From Ianthella basta (lineage: Eukaryota > Porifera > Demospongiae > Verongiida > Ianthellidae), in contig CAXHTE010000068.1 of assembly GCA_964019415.1 (NCBI GenBank), forward strand, positions 1-64,000: 64,000 bases of DNA. Reading direction: 5' to 3'. A program made the translations under genes and the position numbers. The notes under the pieces were generated by a model, which saw only the letters and a list, made by a program, of their open reading frames with translations, searched no databases and was not told the DNA's origin. Positions 24,801-32,340 of this stretch are shown here, one piece after another. Position 1 is the stretch's first letter. Every line of letters starts with the position of its first letter.

Positions 24801-27800
24801 CTAAAGATATAGGGCTGGCATGAAAAGTACAGAAACAAGGAAAGGCTACTACACAGTGGAGCATTCACCATTCATTGTCCCTACATGCAAGAGTGCTGCA
24901 CCATATGGTGCAACACTCTTGCATGTAGGGACAATGGTGAGTGCTCCACTGTGTAGTAGCCTTTCCTTGTTTCTGTACTTTTTATGCCAGCCCTACATCT
25001 TTAGTGGTTTTGTAGAAAATGATTACTCTTTCTTGGTATAGAGGGATCAGTCTGCTCAGTATCCCAGGCAAAGTCTTTGCAAAGATTCTGGATGCCAGAA
25101 TCTTTGTACATTGAAGAATTCGTGGACAAAGTGAAGGACTGGAACGAAAATACAGCCACATTTCATCACCATTGCAATTTAGCTCTTACCCATTCTGGAT
25201 TAATCATTTTGCTATGAATATCATTATGGCATAAGGCTTGGCCAACGCCAAAGTAAATTCTGCCAAATGCAATAATTTCATCAATCCACTAAAATAAATT
25301 CTCACAATAAGTGCTCCTACAAGAGATACTCTACAAGCCAACAGACCATATGAATCTATTTACAGCTAACATTCCACCATAGCTGGGAATTAATGCACGA
25401 TTTCATTGAAATAGCCATGCAGTGTACAGTGTACCAGCAAGATGACCAGCCCTTTGGGTGGATCCATCCATTTTATGCTAAGGCATTCAAACAGGCTTTG
25501 GGAGTACTAACCAGTCACCTTCCGGGACAACATATCCTCTTTCTCCGGCACCTTATCTGTGCAGACATAATTATAATGAGAATGCACTGATGAATTAGCT
25601 GCCATAGGGTGCGAACATCATACTAATAGGTTGTTTGTAAACCACCTAGACTCCCTTCCTATATCTCTGAATATAGTGCCAGTAATGTACAGTAGCTATT
25701 GCATCCACAATTATTTTTCATAAGAGTCATCTCACCTCCGGTGGCATACTGGTGTGAGTGGCCTCCAGATGAATATGGATTTCCTTCAGAGTGTGGATTG
25801 GTGCTAGAGTCAGGATTGCATTGCTCCATATGATAATGGGAAGGTTGAGTTGAGCTTTGAAACTACATAACAAGCAAGGATAGAATGAAGTTAAGTGATT
25901 GTATGAACAGCACAAAAAGGAAAACAAGTTGCTATCAAAAGTGTACAGCTGTAACCCTACAGCAGTGATTTCCTTTAGCCTCCTCCACCATAGTACAGGG
26001 AGGTGCTTGCTTTGAAAGTTTGGGATGGTTGAGGCCCGTTGAGTGACTAGTTGTCCATGTGTCACAGGCATGCCAAACGTCCCTGAGGGCTCATGTTTAT
26101 CTGCATGCTCAGAGTATGTCTACGGTGACTTGCAACACTGTATGGGATAAGGCTAGAACTGCTAGACTCTTCAACGTGTGCAAACCTCTCGTTGTTGTGC
26201 ACGGTACTCACGCAGAATCATGTACCTTGTTTTTGGTTAGACTTTGGCTAATTTCCACACTTCATATGCCGTGGCCCAACGTATATAAATTCCATACTTT
26301 TGCACCATCTTGGAATGTTCATTTCACCCATCTCTGTATTCACAAAATTGATCACACAGGTGCCGACGGATATTACGTATTAGGTGTGAAAATCCTTATG
26401 CCTTGCATGCACGTGGTCCAATGTAGAGTGACTTGCATAGTTGTGTGGGCAGATTAAAGTACGTAACTTTGAATACTTTACTTTGCAAAATCCTACAGTG
26501 TGCTTTATGGCTGTTCCTAAATTTCCACAGGAAAGCTAGGGTGCCATGTCAATGCTAGCAAGAACTGTTAACACTGACACTTTTCTCACACTTTGAAATG
26601 CAGAGCCTGCCCGGGATATTCCAAAGGTTGCAAATTCAAAAGATCGAAGCTGGCTAACATGCCATGCCACATTGTGCATGCAGCCATTTAGTCAGTACTG
26701 AAGGAAGAATAGGCAGACAATTACAGTCAAACTGAGCACCAGGTCCTACATTATTGTAAAAGACATATCCCCGTTACTATGGCAACAGGCCCTGATAATT
26801 TTCATATACATTAAGAGCCCAGGGCTGATGACTTGACCTGTGCGTATATATATATATATACTAGCGGACAGACCTGCCCTTCGGGTAGGTCTCTTTGCGT
26901 GCTCGGCGTATGCCAGCTGGTTGGACACAGGCTGGTAATGCCATTGCTACTCAGGCCCCAGCTAGTAATGCACTGGCTGGTCATGCATGCTCTGGCAAAG
27001 GATAGTCCAGGCTGGCCTGGTGACGTCAGTGTGACTGACCTACCATGTGTTCATGCAATTTACATGGAAGATCACCGTAGACAAACAACGGATAGTTGTA
27101 AGAAGCTGATGGTTTCTGTGTGTGAGACAACCCCCCTTTCCTTTTTTCCGCTTCGGCATTGCGCTAGCTTGGGTGGAATCCTCGCACCTGCGCGCGAATG
27201 CCTAGGATACGGCATACTTTCTTCCAAGATCCAAGATGGCCGACGGTCGGTTCATCCTGGGCTTTAGCTGCGCGCTCCTCGGCATCAGCTTATTTTAGCA
27301 CGTCTACCACCTTATATTGATGTGAGGTACAGCGTACGACGGCTGGGAACGTTTGGGCGCTTTTCGTCGATGTTCGCGGGAGGAGTTCGCGAACAACGGT
27401 TGGGGTTCTTTTGTATTGGCAGCATAGGAGCGTGCGCGGAAAACCGTATATTTTCTCCGTAAATCCAAGATGGCGGACGGTTGTTTGGAGGTTTTTTCGC
27501 CGCGCACTCCTCGGCAGGGGCTTCTTCGCGCACATCGCCCCCCTTAGATCGAGACCGGGTGTGGCGTCCGTAATCTGGGAAAGTTTGGTGTTCATGCGCC
27601 GTTGCTCGCGGGAGGAGTTCGCAAACAACCATTCTGCTCAACTCCTTCTTTATATATATAGATGAGGGGTCGCACAGGTCAAGGGTAAAATACCGCACAG
27701 GTTAAACCACAAAAATGTCATCAAAATGTCATGAATTTCATTATACACAACAAAATCCACCAGAAGTAAAATAACACAAGGCTACAGTACAAACATTGCT

Positions 27801-30214
27801 TTAGTATAAGTTTGCTATAGCAGTTACTAGAAGTGGCAGAATTTCTCAGCTATGCTGTGAAAAGTCCTCCAGAAGTTGGTCAAACTCTGCCTGTGTAATT
27901 TCTGGAGGACTTTCCATATATACATAGCATAGCCAAGACTTTTCTGCTCGGCTAATAGAAATCGTCACTGGCCTGCCTGGCTTTAACAGTGAACAGAGTC
28001 AACCACTTGGCCAGATGGCTAAGGTCTGCTCGTTCGAGCAAATCTCCTGGGCAGTATTCTTCGCCCGAGAGCTGTCATGCCTGCTTCCAGTCAGCAAAAA
28101 CCTTAATGGCCCCAGCACTGTCGATTTCTAGATATTCGGCTGAACGTACTTCTGCTGTGCCGCTTCCACATCTTTCTTAGAAACGAACTGGAAGCAGGTG
28201 GAATTTCCAATATTGCCAAGAGTTAGCTAAGCGTTTCTTTGCCTTTCAGAGGCTCGTTCTCCCTCTCTGCACTGGCTATGGCATTTAGAGCACTTGTCAA
28301 TGTTGGGACAAGAACAGTCAACAAAATCGTTACGACACAGGCAAAAGCAACCGGGATTGATGGAGCTCATCCTTGCAGCAGCTGGCTATGGTCTCCTGCC
28401 AAAAGAGAAGGTGCTTAAAGGAGCTGCGTGACCCACAGGAAATGAAATATAACAGGTATAGTCCTATTAGTGTGCTATATGATGCATATGCATCATATCG
28501 CACACTAAGAGGACTATAATTATTACATATTGCTGATACGTAGCTACATTGGCAATAGGCCCAGAAACGTCCATTTGTGGACTCGGTTCTGGAGCTAATT
28601 AACCTACAAAGGAATGCAGCCAACCAAAAACAATTCAGCATGTGGTACTGTAATGGTTTTCTCCTGTTCACTATGGAACATGGTACAGTCTCTTTGGACA
28701 GGTTGGAGCTAGGGACGGTCTAGGAAGTAGCATAGCCCTAAAATAGCTGCAAAATGGCCAAACACAACAAAATCATATTGACGTTGTGGGGCATCTGTAA
28801 CCAAGCACACTAGGACTGTGAATGATGACGGCTCTACCTGGCACGTGGCATGATGATGATAGTCTTGCGTGGCCCAGACCCCTTTCCTACCTCCTGCCTT
28901 TATATTGCACAAGAGGCAGGTTCTCATCAAGTGCTTGTTCACAGGAGGATATTATAAGATAGGAGGAATTAGCTAAGTGAGTGACGTACCACGAGGGAAG
29001 CAGAAATACTATAGTGTACAATACCCATCAGGTCCTGCTCCTAAAAGTGCCACTAGCTCACACCTCCATTATCAAAACCTGCGGGTTTTAAATTATTACA
29101 GTAGAGAAGTTTAGACTGCCTTGGAATAAGCGTGAGAGGAACCAGCCCTGCATAGGAAGCTCCAATATATAGACCCTTTCCTCTGCACTCTTATGCAATA
29201 GAGGAAAGGGTAGCCACGCGAGACTAGAATAATGACTGAAAGGGTTACGAATAAGGGTCGAACAAATACTCTACATTAAGTTCGACTATTCGTTGCTTCC
29301 AATGAACGAATATTCAAATCTTCGTTCCACCGGAAGTGATTACTAAATATGGCCGTCTTCTGTGGAGCGATTACCAGAAAAAAATGGGAGGAGAAAGTCG
29401 AATGAAGAGCAGAACAGGCGAACTTGACCTGACAGAAAGCATTTTTATACAGTCTCTGCGTAATCCATAAAACATTGGAGGTGTTTCGTTCCATAGATAT
29501 CGACTGATTCATGAGCGAAACGAGTTTTGTTGGCGGCCATTTTTATGACCTCATTAAGCGTCATCAATCCAAACGAATAAAATTATCCTTCGAATATTAG
29601 GCTATATACGGAACGAATAGTCGATTATTCGGTTATTCGTTCGACCCCTAGTTACGTACATGCAGGCCATTCGATAATACACAAATGGAAGCAGTACTGC
29701 ACTTCATTTGCATGGGTTGGTTCATTTTGCAGGTTTTGGGGGTGAATAAGTTGGTCACACACTAGGAATGCTTGAAAACGCACCATTTACAATACTGCCT
29801 TTACGTACACATATAGGGCAAACAAGGACTCCCATAGGCAAAATGGCGCGCATATGGGCCCTGCATATGCGCATGTATGCCTTGCAATCCAAGCCTAGAA
29901 GGATAAATAGTTAAGTTCATGCGGTGGGTCGAGATTCGTACCATTCTTGAACTTCTCTGATCACGAGGCACAACTCTGAACGTTTGTACTGGAGTAGCCA
30001 CAAACCCAGGAGGAAGATCCACCCACTTTTTAAAGTCCCCATCAAACGTCTGAAGCACAATATCAGAAGTCTCCTTTTCAGCTAGGTCTTCGAACATAGA
30101 AATCGCCAGCTTCGCGATGGCCAGTAGGTCTGTATCAGAGCTGGGAGTTGGCAGCCAGCCCACTCGATTACTGTCGTTGTACGTCAGCAGCACTTTCCTG
30201 GGGTCCTCGGCCAT
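9440..30214 (-). CDS. 12-exon gene: PB1-like / death-fold-like / coiled-coil / HSPA12-type HSP70 fusion (one in-frame stop)
   Basis: Gene model from the 12 exons listed separately. Every junction has a plausible GT donor and AG acceptor, and incoming and outgoing phases match throughout, giving 3279 nt (1093 codons). Conceptual order: beta-grasp/PB1-like N-terminus (1-91), polar Ser/His/Tyr linker (92-134), death-fold-like helices (about 134-224), coiled coil (225-288), helical segment (289-359), short linkers including a Ser-rich one (410-448), a helical exon (449-488), and an HSP70-type ATPase of the HSPA12 branch (about 489-1092). The ATPase motifs are [26 protein letters not shown] and [16 protein letters not shown]12 proteins are atypical HSP70s without a canonical substrate-binding domain. 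An in-frame TAA at 9998-10000 would end the protein at codon 907. Expression is not shown by sequence. Weakest points are exon 1 (distance), exon 2 and the 42-nt exon 6. Confidence 0.7.
9998..10000 (-). other. In-frame stop codon inside exon 12
   Basis: TAA on the minus strand after ...CKILHK. The downstream frame stays open and family-like for 185 codons. The aligned codon in the paralogous exon is CAA. Confidence 0.85.
10936..11049. repeat. Palindromic foldback element in intron 11
   Basis: Outer arms TTAAATGCTGACCAA / TTGGTCAGCATTTAA. Inner arms include GGTGTCTCTGAGATTTAGA against the complementary TCTAAATCTTCAGAGACACC, around a GC-rich loop (GGGCGCGAAGCGCC). A closely similar element occupies the same intron of the partial paralogue at 45110-45224. 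Confidence 0.8.
11491..11656. repeat. Tandem palindromic 60-65 bp repeats, GC-rich
   Basis: About three units of 'catgctctaaat / atttagagcat' arms alternating with 'ggcgcgaacgccgcgcgtg' type loops. Each unit can fold back on itself. No coding potential is evident. Confidence 0.75.
11974..12300 (-). other. Unrecognised coding-like stretch in intron 11
   Basis: The minus strand reads 57 codons from an ATG near 12144 ([20 protein letters not shown]...) and, just upstream in another frame, [18 protein letters not shown] and [13 protein letters not shown]. The composition looks protein-like, but I do not recognise the family and there is a frame change between the two. It could be a decayed exon of an unrelated gene. 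Confidence 0.2.
12687..12849. repeat. (CA)n microsatellite
   Basis: About 160 bp of CA dinucleotides with minor interruptions. The long frames across it on both strands are artefacts. Confidence 0.95.
12901..13224. mobile_element. MITE with ATACCGTATAGCGGGAAAAT-type inverted ends
   Basis: Ends ACCGTATAGCGGGAAAATTTC (minus its last base, 12904 on) and its imperfect reverse complement ending at 13224; TA at each end suggests a TA target site as in Tc1/mariner. The 324-bp interior is rich in 'cgcgaaattttc' words and has no open frame. Confidence 0.75.
13225..14050. other. Intron 11 sequence, nothing recognised
   Basis: No repeat or coding match recognised between the MITE and the minisatellite. 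Confidence 0.4.
14056..14305. repeat. 24-bp minisatellite
   Basis: About ten units of the type 'ggagtcagctcaagggaacaacca', translating to [12 protein letters not shown] octapeptides on the plus strand. It lies inside an intron of a minus-strand gene, so the 105-codon plus frame is probably incidental. Confidence 0.85.
14734..14973 (-). CDS. Exon 11: HSPA12-like ATPase subdomain
   Basis: 240 nt, phase 0 in and out. Acceptor AATCAG before GATTTT; donor GAG/GTATGC. Contains [20 protein letters not shown] and [19 protein letters not shown], the conserved 'DIrWViTVPAiW' region of HSPA12 proteins. The paralogous exon at 45602-45841 has exactly the same length. Confidence 0.9.
14974..16535. other. 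Intron 10 sequence with short simple repeats
   Basis: A poly-G run sits at about 15231-15251, a short (TCAGTA)n near 15400-15420 and the 20-bp palindrome at 15638-15657. Otherwise nothing recognised. Confidence 0.4.
15638..15657. repeat. 20-bp palindrome GACGTCACGTTCGTGACGTC
   Basis: Near-perfect inverted repeat containing two TGACGTC half-sites. The same word with one change and about 13 shared flanking bases (CTATTTAGGA) occurs inverted at 41752-41771, so it belongs to a dispersed repeat. Confidence 0.65.
16536..17195. mobile_element. MITE with TACCGTATGGCTGGAAATTT-type inverted ends
   Basis: Left end TACCGTATGGCTGGAAATTT, right end the near complement (TTTCCGGCCATACGGTA at 17179-17195). 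About 660 bp, with internal 'ggcgggaatttattttggcgg' words. Fragments of the same family lie at 22202-22310 and 25195-25308. Confidence 0.75.
17347..17675 (-). CDS. Exon 10: N-terminus of the HSPA12-like ATPase
   Basis: 329 nt; acceptor CTGCAG before ACCCCTAC (incoming phase 1), donor AAG/GTAAGG (phase 0 out). Carries the phosphate-1 loop [16 protein letters not shown], followed by [20 protein letters not shown] and [17 protein letters not shown], the standard start of HSPA12-type ATPase domains. The paralogous exon is 47796-48103. Confidence 0.92.
17765..17885 (-). CDS. Exon 9: helical linker before the ATPase
   Basis: 121 nt, phase 0 in, phase 1 out (donor TCTG/GTGAGG). Encodes [20 protein letters not shown] and [14 protein letters not shown]. 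The paralogous exon 48192-48312 is also 121 nt and clearly similar, which supports both exon boundaries and membership in the same gene as the ATPase. Confidence 0.85.
17936..18412 (+). repeat. Dispersed repeat, copy 1 (partner at 58738-59225)
   Basis: Starts with a foldback (TCCGAGGTGCCTATGG... / ...CATAGATACCTTGGA around GCGCAAGGCCTCTATA) and then runs through CAGCGTCAATACGGGTAAGG to two 'cagaggtggtataag' units. Copy 2 shares the whole layout. A 79-codon frame open in copy 2 is interrupted by TAG here. Confidence 0.8.
18479..18595 (-). CDS. Exon 8: Ser/Glu-rich linker
   Basis: 117 nt, phase 0 both ends (acceptor CTGCAG, donor GTG/GTGAGT). Encodes [20 protein letters not shown] followed by a Ser-rich and Glu-rich tail. 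The partial paralogue has a matching Ser-rich exon at about 48430-48550. Confidence 0.7.
18786..18894 (-). CDS. Exon 7: short linker exon
   Basis: 109 nt, incoming phase 2 and outgoing phase 0. Encodes [20 protein letters not shown] and [16 protein letters not shown]. Acceptor CTCAATAG, donor GCT/GTGAGG. No family recognised. Confidence 0.6.
19754..19795 (-). CDS. Exon 6: candidate 42-nt microexon
   Basis: Acceptor CCCCTAG; donor GG/GTGTGA gives 42 nt in phase with exons 5 and 7 ([14 protein letters not shown]). An alternative donor GAG/GTACCC further down breaks the phase. This is the least certain exon; the open frame continues to 19573. Confidence 0.45.
19943..20154 (-). CDS. Exon 5: helical segment
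   Basis: 212 nt; acceptor TTTCTTTCAAG before GATGAA (phase 0), donor AGAAA/GTATGT (phase 2). Encodes [38 protein letters not shown] and [14 protein letters not shown], strongly alpha-helical. No named domain recognised. Confidence 0.65.
20340..20430. repeat. Pyrimidine-rich tract (purine-rich on minus)
   Basis: Long CT-rich run on the plus strand, within intron 4 of the minus-strand gene. Confidence 0.6.
20549..20740 (-). CDS. Exon 4: coiled coil
   Basis: 192 nt, phase 0 both sides (acceptor CTTAG before AGTGTAG, donor AAG/GTGAAT). Encodes [20 protein letters not shown] and a heptad-like stretch [37 protein letters not shown]. Probably an oligomerisation segment. It is absent as a single open reading frame from an ATG, so it was found only by splice-aware reading. 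Confidence 0.7.
21071..21342 (-). CDS. Exon 3: death-fold-like domain
   Basis: 272 nt; acceptor TTTTAG (incoming phase 1), donor AAT/GTTAGT (phase 0). Encodes [20 protein letters not shown] ... [40 protein letters not shown]. The second half matches the usual end of death domains: amphipathic helix, 'W..sdPTW..Ll.Am', then the final helix 'LkkeL'. Death-fold domains mediate homotypic adaptor contacts in apoptosis and immunity. Assignment is by pattern only; a profile search is needed to separate Death from DED/CARD. Confidence 0.65.
21730..21836. repeat. Inverted repeat, possible PLE end remnant
   Basis: Arms AAATGCTAGCTTAATCACAA and CAATCAGACATTTCGGCAGC against their imperfect complements ending at 21836. 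The words GCTGCC-GAAATGTCTGAT resemble the PLE repeat at 49454-49475 (GCTGCC-GAAACGTCTGAT). Confidence 0.55.
22202..22310. repeat. Fragment of the TACCGTATGG-type MITE
   Basis: GGTACCATATGGCGAGAAAG and 'ggaatttattttggtggattgg' match the left end of the MITE at 16536; 'caatctgccaatatttcatccgccaaaattt' matches its right end, with the middle deleted. Confidence 0.6.
22433..22925 (+). pseudogene. Non-LTR retrotransposon RT fragment (upstream part)
   Basis: Plus-strand readings in shifting frames: [55 protein letters not shown] and [18 protein letters not shown]. This is the conserved lead-in to RT of metazoan non-LTR elements, normally followed by 'NYRGISLLS'. That next motif is found at 25038 instead, so about 2.1 kb of other repeats appear to separate the two. 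Many stops; non-functional. Confidence 0.7.
23340..24490. mobile_element. Element with long (about 120 bp) inverted ends
   Basis: Left arm at about 23340-23465 (with TATGTAAACATAGGGAAA) and right arm at about 24385-24485 (with TTTCCTATGTTTACATATA) are imperfect reverse complements. The roughly 0.9-kb interior has no recognisable protein. Probably a non-autonomous foldback-type element inside intron 2. Confidence 0.55.
24768..25037. mobile_element. Palindromic MITE (family A), full copy
   Basis: Near-perfect 270-bp palindrome centred at about 24903. Arms include TTTTCTACAAAACC..., GGCTACTACACAGTGGAGCA and CATTGTCCCTACATGCAAGA. Related copies: 46564-46686 (half) and 47393-47655. Confidence 0.85.
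25038..25110 (+). pseudogene. Non-LTR RT fragment (continuation)
   Basis: Reads [20 protein letters not shown], the RT motif that should directly follow KKLCKN at 22925. It abuts the end of the palindromic MITE, consistent with nested insertion into one RT. Confidence 0.7.
25195..25308 (-). repeat. Fragment of the TACCGTATGG-type MITE, inverted
   Basis: The reverse complement matches 16550-16665, including 'gccataatgatattcatagcaaaatg'. Confidence 0.65.
25736..25862 (-). CDS. Exon 2: polar linker exon (candidate)
   Basis: 127 nt; acceptor TTATGTAG before TTTCAA (phase 0), donor GGAG/GTGAGA (phase 1). Both phases match exon 1 and exon 3. Encodes [20 protein letters not shown] and [20 protein letters not shown], a low-complexity Ser/His/Tyr/Asn linker. 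The support is phase agreement and composition. Confidence 0.5.
25863..26837. other. Intron 1 sequence, nothing recognised
   Basis: No convincing coding or repeat signal. Confidence 0.35.
26838..27665. repeat. Dispersed repeat R1, long copy with internal duplication
   Basis: Bounded by (TA)n-CTAG at 26848-26862 and TATATATATAGATGA at 27652-27664. Contains two related units, each running through CCAAGATGGC(C/G)GACGGT..., 'gcgcgctcctcggc' and 'cgcgggaggagttcgc'. Similar copies lie at 46010-46563 and 47270-47395. The minus-strand frames across it are not conserved between copies. Confidence 0.7.
27666..29243. other. Intron 1 sequence with one hairpin
   Basis: Only the hairpin at 28457-28518 stands out. 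Confidence 0.35.
28457..28518. repeat. Near-perfect 62-bp hairpin
   Basis: TATAGTCCTATTAGTGTGCT... folds onto ...CGCACACTAAGAGGACTATA around TGATGCATATGCATCA. The arms differ at a few bases. Confidence 0.8.
29252..29650. mobile_element. hAT-type MITE with 8-bp target duplication
   Basis: Ends TAAGGGTCGAAC and GTTCGACCCCTA; flanks GTTACGAA (29244-29251) and GTTACGTA (29651-29658) form an 8-bp duplication with one mismatch, the size hAT transposases make. The interior is rich in 'cgaatattcg' words. The same terminal motif occurs at 54290-54362. Confidence 0.75.
29942..30214 (-). CDS. Exon 1: PB1/ubiquitin-like N-terminus (candidate)
   Basis: 273 nt from ATG 30214 to a donor AATG/GTACGA (phase 0). 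[40 protein letters not shown] and [20 protein letters not shown] read as strand-strand-helix-strand, resembling PB1 or another beta-grasp fold. It is the only good first exon upstream of exon 2, and the phase fits. Distance to exon 2 is 4.1 kb, filled with repeats. The domain could instead start an independent short gene. Confidence 0.5.
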
Positions 30215-30266
30215 AGCTCTCGCGGTACCCCGCCCTGAAATCTTCTAGTCACTCCCACACGGCTGT

Positions 30267-30363
30267 AGTCTCGTCCCAGCCCCACTTCCGCAAAAATGGC
30301 TGCCGCCGTCGAAAAGTTATCGCGGGCCGCAGCCATTTTTGCGGAAGTGGGGCTACGAGACTT
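30267..30363. repeat. Inverted repeat just upstream of the gene start
   Basis: AGTCTCGTCCCAGCCCCACT and TTCCGCAAAAATGGCTGC pair with GCAGCCATTTTTGCGGAA and GTGGGGCTACGAGACT. The right arm lacks two bases. It sits 50-150 bp upstream of ATG 30214, in the expected promoter. Confidence 0.8.
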
Positions 30364-30448
30364 TAACCCTCCTCGTATCTAGGCAATTGCCATTATTCTA
30401 ACCTAACTACTTCCTGTGGCAAAGGGGCAAGGGCACGCTCGTGACAAG

Positions 30449-30531
30449 TTGGGAGGCAACCTGCGGTGCCTCCCAACGACTTGGCAGGTGGAAAGACTGT
30501 CCACCTGCCATTCATTGAGGGGCAGCCCCTC
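30449..30531. repeat. Three consecutive short hairpins
   Basis: TTGGGAGGCA...TGCCTCCCAA (30449-30476), TGGCAGGTGG...CCACCTGCCA (30482-30510) and GAGGGGCAGCCCCTC (30517-30531). Confidence 0.75.
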
Positions 30532-30676
30532 CACCAGGTGCCCCTGTACGCATGGGAGCACTGGTTAGAGCTAGCTGCTGCTGGGCTGCCCCTGCTTTGC
30601 CTGCCTGTGGGTTGCTGCTGCATGGCAAACCCTCGCTGATCAAGTGAGGTTAGGGGCTGCTGCCCCTCCTATGATT

Positions 30677-30980
30677 AGCTGCTTGCAATTGGGTTGCGCT
30701 GGCAACCTCTGCTGCGAGAGCTATGGGCTGCTGAGCCCTCTAGGCTTAGCTGCTTGGGTTGCGCTGGCAACCTCTGCTGCGAGAGCTATGGGCTGCTGAG
30801 CCCTCTAGGCTTAGCTGCTTGGGTTGCGCTGGCAACCTCTGCTGCGAGGGCAATGGGCTGCTGAACCCTCTAGGTTTAGCTGCTTGGGTTGAGCTGGCAA
30901 CCTCTGCTGTGCATGCTATGGGCTGCTGAGCCGCCTAGGCTTAGCTGCTTGGGTTGCGCTGGCAACCCTTGCTTTTGGTG
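30677..30980. repeat. 65-bp tandem repeat, about 4.5 copies
   Basis: Units of 'gggctgctgagccctctagg' + 'cttagctgcttgggttgcgc' + 'tggcaacctctgctgcgagagctat'. Likely part of the non-coding 3' region of the neighbouring DIRS-like element. Confidence 0.85.
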
Positions 30981-31349
30981 CCTGCTGGCCCGTTGCTAGG
31001 CTGGTACGGACTTTTGGGGATACCCCATACACACGAAAGTAATCACCTAGGGTGATTCATCCCCCAAAGTCAGTACATATAAATATGCTAGACGTCCCCC
31101 TCTGGGTAGCCGTACTCTGTACCCCGACCACTACTGGTCTGTCGCTCAGCGTCAACAAGTTCTCAATGGTTAACTCAAATAAGTATGTCCACATCAGCCA
31201 ACTGAAAAGTACAAGGCATGCACTGAAAGATGATTGAACTGACATGCACTACAAAATTTGCCATTATGACTCAACGCAACTCAACAGTAGTTCGGTGTGT
31301 GCTAACATGTGGTTTGGCTTATACGTGTGTGCCACATATGAGTCCCTGC

Positions 31350-32340
31350 TCATCTTCCTAAGCTCGCTGACAGTTGTGCCAGGGTCTGCTGAGGCATCCG
31401 AATATATCTCAGATTGGAGTCGCTGGCCCATCTTCCCAATGTCTGGATTGTAGAATCATGGATCCCACATGCTGCTGCTGTGGTTGCTGCACCAATCCTG
31501 AATGAGTGGCAGGAGTACCCCTGTTGGATCGATGCCAGCTGCTGTGAGAGTTGACCTCAGGAGGCTAACCAGTTTGGCTCGTGTGAGTGGCTGACGGTCC
31601 TCTGTCTGGAACAGTGGACCCTGGTCAAAACCCCGTGCCGCCAAGTACGCGAGCATTGCTGCTATTGGACACAACTCGTTGTTGGTCCTGCCGATGAATA
31701 GATTGATGCCCTGCCGTGCCTGGTCAGTCTTGGAGCCTTTAAGCGATATTTGAATTAGCGAGGGGCTCTGCAAGTCATCCACCGCGATGTCCATGGGGGT
31801 CAAGTGCCACGCTGGGTCAAATGAGTTAACCGATGGTGATGTCATCTCACCTGACCTCAGGAACGCGAAGAATCCTAGACAGCATGCCGACCACAGCATC
31901 ACGTTGTCCCACTTGTGTGGTTCCCGGTCCAATGCTGCCTTGACTCTCCTCAGGACGCACGGTGTTATGGGAAAGTGTGTGTCCTTCGCTTTGGGTTTCG
32001 ACCTCTTTAGCCCTTTTAAAGCTAGTTGGAGCCGCAATGCGCCTGCCAGTGGGTCCCCAAGCCCCTGTACAATGTGCATGTGACGGATGGCCGAGAGATA
32101 GGACCTCACTGAGCTGTGGGCTAGGCGTAACGAGAGGTGAGCGACGAACAGGATCAATATGAATTCTCGAGCTGGCAGTGGGGATACTCCCATACAGTGG
32201 CAGAACTGCATGAATTCTGACTGGCCGACCCGGTAGGCCTTGCGAGAGCTCGGTGCTAAGCTGTCCCTGATGAGGTCCTTAGCCACTCCTTCCAGGCCGG
32301 TGACGTCCACTTCGGTTGCTGGTTCGTCAGAAAGCTCCAC
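31350..32340 (-). pseudogene. Tyrosine recombinase of the DIRS-like element, one frameshift
   Basis: A long frame (294 codons, 32340-31456) begins within the linker after RNase H. It carries DSLAPSSRKAYRVGQSEFMQ (core-binding region), FFAFLRSGEM with the first catalytic Arg, and KGSKTDQARQG. The frame then diverges at a G-run near 31522. In the next frame the sequence continues with CHSFRIGAATTAAA (catalytic H-x-x-R) and LRYIRMP (catalytic Tyr), ending at TGA 31350-31352. One extra base at the G-run explains this. YR integrates circular DNA copies in DIRS elements. Confidence 0.85.

Noticed and set aside
27312..27698. Arg-rich minus-strand protein of 128 codons
   Set aside because: Lies in dispersed repeat R1; frames are not conserved in the copy at 46010.
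30677..30980. CRISPR-like array
   Set aside because: Units are contiguous with no spacers and the context is eukaryotic.
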